Origin: Bactrocera neohumeralis
Lineage: Eukaryota; Arthropoda; Insecta; Diptera; Tephritidae
Length of the DNA stretch: 64,000 bases
Direction of reading: 5' to 3'
Assembly (NCBI RefSeq): GCF_024586455.1
Contig: NC_065919.1
Location: forward strand, 39,842,839-39,906,838
The position numbers were made by a program, and so were the translations under genes. Positions 1 to 12,306 of the stretch are shown piece by piece; the stretch's first letter is position 1, and the number at the start of each line of letters is the position of its first letter. Below the pieces are notes generated by a model. The model ran no database searches. It saw nothing but the letters and a program-made list of their open reading frames with translations, and was not told the DNA's origin.

Positions 1-589
1 GGGCCGCTTTTAAAAAAATAACTCCGCGCAACTAAATTATATTCCAATAAACGTCGACGAACGTTACGTCAGTAATACTTTCTTAGACGACTGGAGTATG
101 GTGTAGTTTTGCGTTTTCGTCTGATCAGAGAACCCGAGTATTTCTTTATAATTTTTCCCGTTTTTTCTAAGATTTTTAATGATTTCACGCTTTTTGTCGC
201 TGGGATGTTTTCCTCCACCCATTAATTAAAATAAATGACTTATCCTTTAAAAATCCCATCGTTTTTATTTTTTTCTTCTTACTTTTTAGTTTTTTTACAG
301 ATTTTGTTTAAATAAAAATGTTTTATACCGCGGTAGCTTTAAAAAATTCAGTGACCGACACAGATAACCATAACATTGGTCGAGCTTTGAATACCCGGAA
401 AAGTGCTTGACGTGTTTTAACATGATAATTTTTTTGGGTTAAATATTTTTCTCAGTACTTTTATTTTGAACACAGCGTATGTATACATATATACTATACA
501 TATGTATGTATATGTATAATATGCGATTTATGTTTAATAAAAATAAATAAGTAAAAATCTATAATAATATTGTAAAATTTATATTATTT
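1..589. other. Non-coding flank of the tandem array
   Basis: No coding signal is visible. The first 30 bases and the stretch at 372-400 resemble degraded pieces of the 93-bp unit next door (a poly-A run followed by ATAAC, and GGTCGAG...AATACCCGG), so decayed copies of the same repeat probably reach into this flank. A TATGTATA-type microsatellite lies at about 480-525. Confidence 0.5.
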
Positions 590-1282
590 CGGGGTGACCT
601 TTCGCGTAGTACGCGCTTCGGCCGCGCTAAAAAAATAACCCTGGTCGAGCGAATACCCGGGGTGACTGAAATACTTTCGCGTAGTACTTTCGCGTACCCT
701 GGTCGAGCGAATACCCGTGGTGACTGAAGTACTTTCGCGTAGTACTCCTTTCTGCGTTGGCGGCCTTCGGCCGCGCTTTAAAAAAATAACCCTGGTCGAG
801 CGAATACCCGGGGTGACTGAAGTACTTTCGCGTAGTACTCCTTTCTGCGTTGGCGGCCTTCGGTCGCGCTTTAAAAAAATAACCCTGGTCGAGCGAATAC
901 CCGGGGTGACTAGAGTACTTTCGCGTAATACTCCTTTCTGCGTTGGCGGCCTTCGGCCGCGCTTTAAAAAAATAACCCTGGTCGAGCGAATACCCGGGGT
1001 GACTGAAATACTTTCGCGCTTTAAAAAAATAACCCTGGTCGAGCGAATACCCGGGGTGACTGAAATACTTTCGCGTAGTACTCCTTTCTGCGTTGGCGGC
1101 CTTCGGCCGCGCTTTAAAAAAATAACCCTGGTCGAGCGAATACCCGGGGTGACTGAAGTACTTTCGCGTAGTAGTCCTTTCTGCGTTGGCGGCCTTCGGC
1201 CGCGCTTTAAAAAAATAACCCTGGTCGAGCGAATACCCGGGGTCACTGAAGTACTTTCGCATAGTACTCCTTTCTGCGTTAA
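590..1282. repeat. 93-bp GC-rich tandem repeat array (about 7 units)
   Basis: A unit containing GGCCTTCGGCCGCG, an A-run, ATAACCCTGGTCGAGCGAA and TACTTTCGCGTAGTACTCC repeats head to tail. The GGCCTTCGG landmark falls at 762, 855, 948, 1098 and 1191, giving a period of exactly 93 bp except for one 57-bp short unit at about 1010, which joins at a shared CGCG. Units at 600-760 are rearranged. Because 93 is divisible by 3, the array stays open in several frames on both strands, so those reading frames are not genes. A single diverged unit sits at 33411-33480. Confidence 0.95.
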
Positions 1283-2060
1283 AATAAAAAAAATATATTG
1301 AGTTTCGTTATAAAGTGGTTATATTTTTTGGTTATCTTGCACTAATATTCAAGCAAAGTTTGAGTTTTCATTACAAAATGGTTAAATATTATTATATAAT
1401 ATTATTATATAATATTAGTATATAATATTACATATTTGTTTATTAAATTAAATAAAGAACATATCCATATGAATGGATAGAGGAATTTTTGGGAAAAAAG
1501 GCATTTCAGCGAATTTCCTTATTATCACATGGCAGCGCTCCATTTCGTCGTAATTTTAGCACACACATGATGTTCACTACGAGTGTAAAATGTAATTTTT
1601 AAAATAAAGATTTCTTCGGTAAAAAAACTGTTAAAAGTGTAAAATGTGGATTTATTTAAAAGTTTATAGTTTAAATTAATTAATTTGAAGTGAAAAATGT
1701 GAGTAAAGTGTGTTTAATGCGGTAAAATAGCTTGTTGAAATGCTCGAATTTTGGGAATTTTTGAACTTTAAGGTCGAATATCTCGTAAACTAAGCGTTTG
1801 CGGTACCTATAACCCTGTATATTTTTTAATCAGGAGGACTTCCTCTTTCCAACGGTACGTTCAAATCACGGCGCCAAAGAAATCGGAATTGTGCCAAATG
1901 CTGCAATTTTTGTAGTTTTTGAGCTTTAAAGTCGAATATAACTATATTTTTAAACAGGAGGGCTTCCTCTTTCCAAAGAAACCTTGCCATCAACCTAAAA
2001 CTCCACACAAACACACAATTCAATATGCATTTGTACATAGTATATTGTAGTAGCATCCAT
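1283..2060. repeat. Diverged paired repeat modules next to the array
   Basis: Two related blocks at about 1747-1855 and 1905-1985 each carry TTTTTGA, a CTTTAA(A/G)GTCGAATAT core and an AGGAGG(A/G)CTTCCTCTTTCC segment. The first block also resembles the right arm of the inverted-repeat element at 33003-33948. This region and the tandem array therefore look like one member of that element family. An ATATTATTATATAATATTA tract lies at about 1390-1430. Confidence 0.55.
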
Positions 2061-5000
2061 ACTATAGTACTATATATTCCGATAACAATGGTTTGTAAGA
2101 TTTAGAAAATTACAATTTTATGTGCAATTAAATATGACAGGTAAATACCAGAGTACTATTTTATATACGCCTTTTATGTGTTTTCCAATTCTTTTCGATA
2201 CCACACAAACAGATTGTTGTATGTACATACATATACATATGTACATATGTATACTTAGATACACTTTTAAAAACTTGTTTTCTTTCACTGGCGCGGTCAA
2301 TAGCATATGAGAGTAGCGGTTGAGAAGGCAAATGAAATGTTCTCTTGATAACAATACATACAGATAAACTGAGAATTTGTCGAAACAATTTTAAACAAAC
2401 AGTAACTATTTACTTCAAACTTTTTTGTTATAATATAAATATTTCATTTATTTATTTTTGTACGTGTTCGGGCGCATTATTACTTTTTTTATTACCGAAA
2501 AATTATTTATTTGCCAATTTTCGTACATTGACACCGGTATCGAAAAGAAGTCAAAAGCATAACGATAACAAAGCTGCTCATCAAATGAAAACCGTTAAAG
2601 CAACTTAACTTTTTGGTATCTAAAATTTGTGTGCACATTTTAACGCACGTTCACATTTCCTGCTCTATAACTGATTGGCATTCATCACCCGTAGCGACAG
2701 CAAACAAAGCTAAACATGGTCATTACCGTATGTATGATCAACACTAGTTTTCTACTGTTTATATTTTCTAATTATTATTATTAGATATTTTCTATTTGTT
2801 GCAGTAACAGGCGGTAATGTCGCCCTTTTTTGTTTTATTTAGCTACGGTATGTCGCTGATTAGTCGGCTTGTTTAAGGTTATCCCCGGCGATTATTAACG
2901 CTAACTATTTTTCTTCAAATTTTATTTTCATTCGTGCATATTATTTTTTTATAAACTTATACAACGTTTCACTTTGCTTTTTAGTATCAAGATCTTAAAT
3001 TTACCTCAAATTTTGTATATCTTATTTCTTCGATATATTTAACTACACAATACTAATAACTAAGAACCGCACTAATAAACCGAACAGGAAACGTCAAATT
3101 TTACGAAGCACACTCAGTACATTGTCTATTCGTTGTTGCCGCCGCAGTCATTGGCAACAGACACATTTGTTTTTGTTTTGTTCTTTATACCTGCAGAAAG
3201 CATTCGCGCGGGCAAAACTACAGATGCCCTCTTTTCACACATGCAATACGGCTGAATATAGAGAGCGAAAAACTGAAAAGACCCTCCCAAACAGTCGAAA
3301 TCAAACAGTGTTGCATTTTGTAGTTAAATATATATTAAAACACAAACAAACATCACAAAATAATACGGATGTTTTAAAAATACAATTCAACTATTATATA
3401 ATTTATTATTTACACAAATAATCATTATCGAAATTATTGCAGCCTTATTACCATTTATCGGTAAATTGTACGGAAAATTACTAACACGATAACACTATTG
3501 GTTCTTCTTTCTGGTCAGTGACTTCTAATCTTACAACTTTATTTACCTATAAAATTTTGTCTTCCAAACCTTCGGCTGAACTAATCAAAAAGAGAATTTT
3601 TAAGCTAAACAAAATAATTAGAGGGTAAACATTATATACCATAATACACTCAAACTATTCATAATAGCGCGCTATTTGCTTCCATATAGGACTGAATTTT
3701 TCTCTATATATCAATATGAAATAATATTGATAGCATAAGAAAAAAACTAAGCGATTGAACGTCATTGAAAATTTCAGGTCAAATGACTTTCGGTCGGTGA
3801 CTAATGCAAAAGGGTTTCCTAGGGTTTCTCTCCAATTACATTCTCTGCGCATATGTATATATAGTACATATGTACATACATATATATGTACATACAGATA
3901 TAAAAATATATGTACATATTTCTTACACCATATGATGACAATTTCCTTTATTTTGCCGGTTAATAAAACGATGCAATGAAATTATTAAGGATTTGTACAA
4001 CTGCCTCAGGATATAAACGTTTATGAAATTAGCTCCATGATAATATATGTATCTAATATAACCACAGCCAAGCTTATATTATTGTACATTATTCTACGTA
4101 TCTATTATTTAGTAAAGTAGCAAATCCGCTCAACATCAAAACCAGATATAAATGAATCACGTAGGTACCAGTTATCGTTAAATCGCATCCTGTTTATCAG
4201 CGACCCCGTACTAATTGACTCAATCACAAAATAAAAATAAACAGATATTTACAATACAAATGCAACACCAAAAAAAATTCCGGCTACCACCCTCCTCTTC
4301 CTCTCTTTTCTTCCACATTTTCTCGATCTCCAAATGAACATAATTTTTTTCTCAATGAGCTGATATTTGCCCACAATAAGATTGAACCAAATAACTCCTT
4401 GCTGAATTCATTACGATTTACCAGCGCCCTTGGATTGTGAAACATCCATACATCCTACATTAATGAACGTTGTAACCAAGTCCCATTAAGTTAAAATCTC
4501 GACCGCAAGGCACTTTTATCATACTTTTCAAGCACCTAATATAAGCATATGTACATTGGTAATCATCATACAAAGTGTTCTATTCAGCAAGTTTATTTTC
4601 CGCGCTCATTTCAGAGTGTTTTTTGCTTACCCGATACATACAAAGCATGTCACACCTTGCCTCTCACCCCTCCCAGAATACAAACACTTAAACAAACAAT
4701 GGCACAGCAGTCTAAATGTATCCGAACACAAACATACAAATATACACTTTGCGCTCGTATCTGCTCGCTCAACATACGAATAAAGTGAACCTCGGCTAAT
4801 TACGCCAACAGCAGCAGCAGTCGACCTGGGAATTTTTTATGTACTTAGGTTTTTTTTTTCCTTTCTCGTTTTCACTTAGTACTTTAATACTTATATCGTA
4901 ATATCGATACAAAATTTCACGGTTAAACTACTTCGGATTAGCTAAAATTTAAAGAAAGTACTCGGATCATCACCTTTTTGTGTTTTTAGCAATAAGTATA

Positions 5001-5317
5001 GTATTAATAGTATTTTTCAACGATTTTTCAACGATTAACTTTTCTTGTACGAACAGCAGTTGAGAGATGACAACACGCAACTAAAATGGCGGACGTTTCT
5101 CCATTCGGTGTTCATCCGTTTTCATTTGTATTAACTTTGACGTAGTTGCATTGCATATGTGTATGTGACTGTGAGTGAACAGTTTGCAAAACAAAATAAA
5201 TTGAGAGAGGACAATCTGTATTCGTATATATTATATATACAACGTGATGCCAATCGTTTAATATTACGGAAGCCATCAAAAAATCCAAAAAATAATTCAC
5301 CAAAAACGAATATGCAT
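2061..5317. other. AT-rich intergenic region, no gene seen
   Basis: Only short non-conserved reading frames occur on both strands. The stretch holds several TATGTACATA microsatellites (about 2220-2255, 3850-3915) and homopolymer runs. I see no domain, splice-consistent exon series or RNA gene. It could contain regulatory DNA or an untranslated exon of a neighbouring gene, but nothing in the sequence proves that. Confidence 0.5.
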
Positions 5318-6007
5318 AAAAGTGCCCATACACGACACACAAGTGCGTTCGATCGGTATGTGTTCGCATGCGGTTTACTCGTGCATGGGCTTGTGCGCGC
5401 ACCGATCCATGTTCGCGAAAATCTTTGATTTTTTACGATCGGTGCGCGCACATGGCGTTGTGCGCGGACGAAATCTCATTTCTCTCGTGTCGCCGAACAG
5501 TGAAGATCGCGGCTTCAAAAAATTGATTTTTTTGAGGATTTTTTTGGGAGGGAAAGAAATAACTGATTCATGCAAAATTTCTAGGCGAAGCAATTGCCCG
5601 ATGCATCTCACATGTGCATTTTTCGGACGGCGGGCAGGATGCAGGTCGCAATTTCTATCAAAACAAAATATTCAAAGAGATTCATATTTTTTAATAATTT
5701 ATCTTCTAGTTAAACTAAGAAAATTCCAAAAGAAGTGTAAAATTTTACAAATTTTTTAAAAATTGAAAAAAAAAGTGGTTTTGACTTACTTTACTTTATC
5801 TTGTTTAAAAATATGTTCAAACTTGACTTTTCTTAGTTGTTTTTAGTTTAAATAAAAGATAATTTTATGCCAAAGATACTTAACTTTGCCCCAATTCATT
5901 AAGACGTAACTCTGTGAAGAACGAACGCAAAATGGATTTGTGTGTCGTGTAAGCGCAAAACAATTCATACCGATCGAACGCACTTGTGTGCTCGTGTATG
6001 GGCACTT
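5318..6007. mobile_element. Inverted-repeat (MITE-like) element, about 690 bp
   Basis: The ends are near-perfect inverted repeats about 45 bp long. The left end begins AAAGTGCCCATACACGA and continues through CACAAGTGCGTTCGATCGG. The right end (5965-6007) is the reverse complement of the same text. Inside, GTGCGCGCACCGATC (about 5392) and its reverse complement (about 5438) form a second hairpin. No transposase is encoded. No unambiguous target-site duplication was found, so the superfamily is undecided. Confidence 0.8.
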
Positions 6008-6289
6008 TAAGTGCGACTAAACAGCACTAAAGGAGTCTCCGCATTTTAGATATTTACAGCTTTTAAAAATCAACAAGGAACTTCGATTTAACAAAATGGT
6101 ATATAATACAAGTATTTTGAAATATTAGTCCACAGAAACCTTTGTAAAAATTATGCAGATAATAACTAATAAAAATTGATATCGTGCTGAAGGCGAAACA
6201 AATTACATACGTACATATATAGAATTAAAAATTTTTTAATCTAATTTTTTACATACGCAAATTATAATTCTTTGTTTAATTTTTTTAAA

Positions 6290-8736
6290 TTATTGTTTTA
6301 TTTGGTTCCCTGCCACAAAGACTCGTATAATATTGCGATCATCTCCAACGTAAATGAATTTCTGAACCATTTCCAACAAAATCAAATCTGGAGACTTGTT
6401 GTCATTACTCACGTTGTAATTGTGTAACGGATAGTTGCTCGTATCGACTATCAATGCATCAAAGTATTTTCCTATGGCGAAATTGCCAGTGATATTACTC
6501 AAAGCTAAAGCCTCAGCACCACCAAGTGTTGCCAAAAATATTGCTTGTTTGTAATTAAGAGGCTGATATGCTTGGTCTTGTACCTCTAGGCGTCCGCTTC
6601 CCTTAATCTCCTGTTTTTTCACAAATTCCAAATGATGAGAAACATCGAGTGCACGAAGCATAGCATCCTGTATAGACATCGAGTTTCCACCCGAAACATC
6701 TGAATAAATATAGTGTACATAATATAATTTATAATTTATGCGTTGAAAATAATGAAATACAATGTATAGTACAAACCTGTACCCAAGCCGACTTTTATTC
6801 CATTTTTAATCAGTCGCAGTACATCACATAAGCCTGAACTTAACATGTTATTCGAGGCGGGACAATGAGCGACCGAAGTTCCGCGTTTCCCAAAGAGCGT
6901 TATTTCCTCATCATCCAAATGTACAGCGTGTGCCATAACTGTCTATAAGTTTATTTAAGCCCTATTACGTTTTGCAACTCAACTGTATTTTGGTTTAAGC
7001 TTTAAAATTCAGTATTAGTATTCATATTCATACTATGTATATATGGATGAATTTATAAATCAAAACTAATGATAATATTTATTCACCCTTTCGTGAGCCA
7101 TCACTACTTTAACGATTAATAAAAAATTGTTAGGTGAATTTAGTTATAGTTCATAATACCTAACAAAATTTGGTTAATCTCAAGTTGAATTTCTTTAACT
7201 TCAATTCAACTGAGTTTGAGTTGCAAACCGTAATAGGGGTATCAATACATACATATGTAGGTATATACATATTTATAGATCTATGCGCCTTACCTTAGGT
7301 GTTAGCAATCCAGCATTATCATATGCCTCGGCATAACTGGTATTATATAGCGACTTGACAAAATCAATTTCCGAAAGATTTTCGCTAATATGACTCTAAA
7401 AAAATAAAAAAAAAATTTATTCACTTCTAACATTTACATACAAAATTGTTGTGCTTATTAGCCTAAATTTTTACCTGTATATGCAAATCATTTTTGTGTG
7501 CAATTTCTCCAAGTTTGGCCATTAATTCTTTGGTACAACTCAAAGCAAATCTTGGTGTAATAGTGGGTTTGACCAAATCTGTCTCCAGTTTTTGTATATC
7601 TTTTACGAATTCCTCTGTAGAAGCTATAGACTTATCTGTCGTTTCACTGATTTTTAAAATAGAATTTTAAAATTCAAATATTGTATCTTATTTTTTTTTT
7701 TTTTGGAACATACACATAAAATTCCGGACTATTTTGATTCGAACAGACTTTTCCAATCAACGCGCGTTGACCTTGGCGCAAGGCTTCTTTTGCTAAAATT
7801 AAAGTGCTCTCTTTGTGATTGGTACCAAAATAGGATGCAAGTGTGGTGCCCGCCTTTATTGTATTTTCCTTTATAAGCAAATAATGAAAAAAGAACACAT
7901 ACATATATAATATTAACCAGTAAATATGTGAGTATCTACCAACGTATTCACTATCGAATTTTATATAAATCTCATTATTTTTGCTTCTACATTGACTCAA
8001 AGCTAGTTATGACATGAAATAAATAAGAATTGTTAAATGCCTACATACATAGGCACATATGTAAATACATACTATGATACTATGAATATATTTCTTTAAG
8101 TAGAAATCTTAGAAAAATTCATGTTGAGTGAATCAAATTTGAATTTAAAAACAAGTGCTTACACAGCTTTTCTAATGAACTCACCACAACTTTTGCGTAA
8201 GTTTTCTGCGCGAACTTCTGGTCTGCATATTTCGATTCCAATGGAAATGTGTAGGAATTCAGCCAATCCAAAAGAGGCATATCTAGACCAAGCCCGATTT
8301 GTGCTACTTGGGGTGCGTGAATATGACAATCAACAAAGCCAGGCATAAGAAATTGATCATTGCTCAGTCGTTCAACAGTAGCCTCTTTAAAATTTATGTG
8401 CTGCGTTAACCATTCATCATAAACGAATTCATTGCCAACGCCAACAATCTAATAAAAATGATAGTTACGAATATGGTTATTAAGTTATTTTCAGTAAGAT
8501 AGAATTATACCATTTTTCTCTTTATTTAGAAAGACAGGCATACATACGTACTTATACTAAATGAGCATACAAAATATAAACAAATACATGTACATATCCG
8601 CACGTTTAAAAGACAATTGAATTTTGTATCACATTACTTTGCCTTTCGGATCAACTGCAATAAATCCACTTGTAAAGATCTCGAAGTCATTCAAAGACTT
8701 AGTGTGTATGATTTGCCCAAAGAAAACCTTTGCCAT
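6290..8736 (-). CDS. Gda: Guanine deaminase
   Basis: Guanine deaminase turns guanine into xanthine in cytosolic purine breakdown and belongs to the amidohydrolase superfamily with one catalytic zinc. Seven exons on the minus strand read in phase: 8736-8638, 8448-8185, 7868-7714, 7646-7475, 7395-7294, 6942-6777 and 6699-6290. They give 455 residues; human GDA has 454. The zinc-site motif FVDCHIHAPQ is at about residues 71-80, LHIQSHISE is formed across the exon 4/5 junction at about 227, VMAHAVHL follows, and GLGTDVSGG spans the exon 6/7 junction. The C-terminus carries the family's LATLGGAEALAL and YVGDDRNI motifs. The start is the first ATG of the 5' exon (MAKVFFGQ). It is divergent from the zinc-finger gene, 620 bp apart. 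No frame defect was seen. The D. melanogaster counterpart is, from memory, CG18143. Confidence 0.95.
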
Positions 8737-9356
8737 TTTTTCAACTATAAAAGACGTCAGCACCTTTCGATATAACTTTAACACATTTGAAAAAGCTCTT
8801 CAAAATTCCACGTTACTTTCGTATCGGCTAATGATTGCTCACTGTTTATAAGTTCACAAACAAGCTCTCTAATTGTTAAAACTTTACTTACTAAGATGTA
8901 CACATACATACTACATTTTTTAAAAGATAAGCAGTTTCTATTTTTAAATATGTAGTATGTGTGTACGCTTATACTTTTATGGAATTAAAAATTGAAATTT
9001 ATGTATGTATATTTATTCATTGTTTCATTTACAATCTATCAATTTATTATGAAAAAAATATGTCTTTCGCTTGCTTTGCTATGTAATAATATTATTAATA
9101 TAAAAAATAGGAGTACTTTATTCCAACTGTCGTATGGTATTTTTCCATATTAATAACCTAGCCGGGTAACCGAGTTTTCTACTTGCATTCCGCAAGGAAT
9201 GTCATTCTCTGCAATGTGCGGAGAGAATTTCAAATAAACAAACATGATAAAACAGCTGTTTTCATTTTCATTTCTTTGTTAATGCAATTAGTTATTTTAA
9301 TATATGTATGATTAAAAGCAATCTCGAAATAAAGTTACGACAAATTATATCCAAGA
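8737..9356. promoter_or_regulatory. Shared divergent promoter region with palindromes
   Basis: This 620-bp spacer separates the start codons of guanine deaminase (-) and the zinc-finger gene (+). It contains the 14-bp perfect palindrome AAAACAGCTGTTTT at 9249-9262, which includes the fly core-promoter E-box-like motif AACAGCTGTT (Ohler motif 5). Just upstream are two adjacent hairpins: CATTCC-GCAA-GGAATG (9186-9201) and ATTCTCTGC...GCGGAGAGAAT (9204-9228). Promoter function is inferred from position and motif. Confidence 0.55.
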
Positions 9357-11095
9357 ATGAGTGTTATAAAAGTCAATATATCTTGTCCTCTCTGTGGGAC
9401 CGAAATTAGGGACAATGTAAATCGACTGGTGACTGATAGTTGTGGGCATAGCAAGTGTCGCCGTTGTCTCCTTGCTGATGATGAATGTTCAGAATGTTTA
9501 AAGCCGAAGCAGTATAATACTGAAAATAATACAGAACAAGACGCAGATAGTGTAATCGTTGCAAGTGGGGCAACAGTCGAGACGGATCTTAATGCTGCGA
9601 GCAAAACTACCAAGAAAAAAGGTAGAAAAGTTGCTTCTATGCCAACGCATATTCAACGATTACACAGCGATTTGGACTCCGGCGTCCGTTATTACTGTAT
9701 ACCTTGTGGAAGAAAATTTGGAAGTCGTTCGCAACAATACTATCATTTAACCTGTGGTAGCGATGCTTCCAAGAGATACATGTGCCAGCAATGCGATAAG
9801 GTAAGTTAGTTAAATTTTTGAAGTGCAGTAAATATATTTGTTGTAATATTAGACGTTTTCTACAAAATCCCATTTCAAATATCACTTGGAAACACATGAG
9901 GAGCGCATATATCATTGCGCAGAGTGTAACAAATCATTCTCAAATCGAATAGTTCTCCAGAAGCATGAAAGGCTTCATCGCGCTCCTTCTATTCAATGCA
10001 CAGAATGTAGTAAATTATTTCGTAACAGGGAATCGCTGTCAGGTCATACCCGGCAACTCCACGGAGGCAACGAGTTACCTTATACTTGTGAAGTCTGCCA
10101 GAAAAGTTATTCTTTGAAATCTACTTTAAAGCTACACATGCAAAAACATTTTGGTGAGTGGTCAACATTCTAAATATTATTTAATATTAATTAATTTTTT
10201 TCAGATAAGAAGTATGCATGTGAATACTGTGATAAACGTTTCCAACGTAACTATACACTCAAATTACACCTTAAAAAACATACAAAGACTGATTGTTATA
10301 TTTGTGGTATTTGCTTAAGAAAATTCAGTGACAATGCAGTTTTGTTGCGGCATGTTAAACTACATCAAGGTTAGTATATGTTTCAACTGAACACCCAAAT
10401 AACTTCAGATTTAATTTACAGATGTCGTTAAGTTCCGATGTCGAGAATGTAATGCTACCATCATTCGCAAGGATAACATGTTGCGACATATTCGCACTAT
10501 ACATTCAAATAGAACTTTTGACGACTGTGCTGAAGTAATATACCCTATTAGCACCAAAGCACTGAAAGCAATTGAATATGAAAACCATATGGAAGCCTCA
10601 TCACCAATTGGGGAACCAAAGACTGTAGAGAATAGTGCCGTTATCAAAAGCATAGGAAATGTTCAGCCAATGAAAGTTCCAAATTATCACGTTGCCACTA
10701 CACTCACCACAAATATTCAATCACCACCTACCCAATCTACCATTGCAACCAACACTTCGAACAACGATTCTACAGTTATTCTATTTCCGAAAGTACCCAT
10801 AAATGCAAATATTGTGTCTGGTGGAAGTTCTACAGTTGTTCAGAAAAAAGTTAAAAAGTACGACCCAATTAAAATGTATCGAAAGATTTTGACTTCAGAT
10901 CGAGATGAAAGTGCCTCCGAAAGTGATAGTGAGAAAGAAGAAGTGTATGGCATAAAACCGCATTATTCTGACAATACTGTTTCCTGTGTGAGCTTAGCAA
11001 CTCCTGAAAAACAAATGACGATTAACACTTCAAATTTCAGTGAGACGCATTGGCGTAAAAACTTTAGATATACCTACCAATATCAAGACTTTTAA
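9357..11095 (+). CDS. RING-type plus C2H2 zinc-finger protein
   Basis: Four exons (9357-9800, 9853-10153, 10205-10369, 10422-11095) join in phase to 527 residues. The N-terminus (about residues 9-47) shows a RING-like cysteine pattern: CPLC, then CGHSKCRRC, then CSEC. Seven or eight C2H2 fingers follow, from about residue 116: YYCIPC, YMCQQC, YHCAEC, IQCTEC, YTCEVC, YACEYC, YICGIC and FRCREC, the last ending HIRTIH. Finger linkers are not strictly TGEKP. The C-terminal half (about 330-527) is low-complexity, rich in S, T and N, with an acidic patch (SASESDSEKEEV). The protein is probably a nuclear DNA-binding regulator, possibly with ubiquitin-ligase activity through the RING. I do not recognise the exact orthologue. 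The start ATG opens the RING and has no alternative upstream. Confidence 0.9.
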
Positions 11096-11551
11096 ATATT
11101 TTTTTTACAATTAAGTATACACTTACTAATTGTGCACATGTATTTTTTAATACATTAATTTAATATATTTTTAATATTCTATAAACACGTTTGTCTTTTC
11201 GCTTTTTATATTTTACTGCAAAAGAAACGAATCGAAAAAAAAAAATTAATCAAGTTCAGTGAGAAAAAAACACATTAACTTTATGTACCTTTTAATATAT
11301 GTACATATATACCATAGATAGTTTGGCCCAATGCCATCGGTTTGATGTATTCTTTGACATATTAGTACACAAAGAATGCAGACACGCATCTTCTAAAATT
11401 TGGCATTAGCCGTGAATAAGGTCATGTGATATTCCCTGCATTGCTCTATTGTTAATTTCTTTTTTAATGCTTATCATTTCAAATGGTGTGTGTGTTTGTT
11501 GCCATGCATTTGAAATAAAGAAAATTTTTATAAATCAGATGTAGGTGAACG
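11096..11551. other. Spacer between zinc-finger and methyltransferase-like genes
   Basis: AT-rich 3' flank and upstream region of 456 bp. It contains TTAATACATTAATTTAATATATT stretches and a TG microsatellite at about 11485. No extra gene or clear promoter motif is seen. Confidence 0.5.
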
Positions 11552-12251
11552 ATGTCGAACACTACACCTAAAAGTTCACATTACCGATCTACGTATAATT
11601 ACTTTGACGGTATACAGAATTGGCGGGACTGCCTCGCAATGGGCCACTCACTGGAAGTTAATAAACGTCGTAGCTTAATGTGGCTTTGGCCGACGGAAAG
11701 TGAATTACTTAAATTTGGAGCATTACTTGAGACGCTCAACATAAACCACATACTTAGTATAGGATGTGGAAATGGATTATTTGAAAGAATAATACAAGAT
11801 TGTCTGGGTATGTATACAAATGTAAAGAGGAAAATTAGACTGAAAAAAGTGTATTCCATTCCTTTTTTCTTAAATAGGAGTGGCAGTCAATGGTATTGAA
11901 GTCGATCGATCGTGGTGGGAAAGTAGATATGCAATTAAAAGTTTTATTAATATTAATTATTTTGACGAAGAAGAAAATCTGAAGAATTATCTACAAAAGT
12001 GTTGTAACTTGGAAAATTGGAATTTCGCATTGATGTTTTGCTACTTTAACAACCGCACTGCATTCCTTAATTATATCAAAATGTATAAAGGAAATACACT
12101 TTTAATTGTTGGACCGAAAACTGGTGTTAATGTTTACACTGAACCATTGCCGCTTGAACCACATTTTCCTGGAAGAAGTTGGCAATTAAAAGCTACATTA
12201 AACATTGGAAACCTTGATGTAATAGCTTTTTATACAAAAGACGTGCAATGA
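11552..12251 (+). CDS. Small SAM-methyltransferase-like protein
   Basis: Two exons (11552-11807 and 11878-12251) join in phase to 209 residues. Residues about 67-81 read ILSIGCGNGLFERII, a good match to motif I of Rossmann-fold SAM-dependent methyltransferases (G-x-G-x-G after a hydrophobic strand). It is followed by GVAVNGIEVDRSWW, matching the acidic residue that ends strand 2. The rest is shorter and less typical than a full methyltransferase; no family-specific substrate motif is visible and the target is unknown. The intron falls right after motif I. A poly(A) signal overlaps the tail of the convergent Trs33 gene. The protein could be an inactive or divergent family member. Confidence 0.75.
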
Positions 12252-12265
12252 TAAACTAATTTACT

Positions 12266-12273
12266 TTAATAAA
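12266..12273. terminator. Overlapping two-way poly(A) signal
   Basis: The sequence TTTAATAAA lies between two convergent stop codons only 55 bp apart. It reads AATAAA on the plus strand, 16 bp after the methyltransferase-like stop, and ATTAAA on the minus strand, downstream of the Trs33 stop. Use by both genes is inferred from position. Confidence 0.55.
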
Positions 12274-12306
12274 ATAGTATATTAATTAAGTAATCAAAAT
12301 TTAAGT

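Noticed and set aside
590..1282. Regularly spaced repeats resembling a CRISPR array
   Set aside because: Units are directly adjacent 93-bp tandem copies with no unique spacers, in a eukaryotic genome.
584..1301. Three overlapping long reading frames (about 190-220 residues) with repeated peptide units
   Set aside because: They are artefacts of the 93-bp tandem array: the period is a multiple of three, so several frames on both strands stay open. There is no splice context, domain or start signal.
5322..5759. 145-residue plus-strand frame in the inverted-repeat element
   Set aside because: It runs through the terminal repeats and an AT-rich tail, shows no domain, and has an equally open frame on the other strand.
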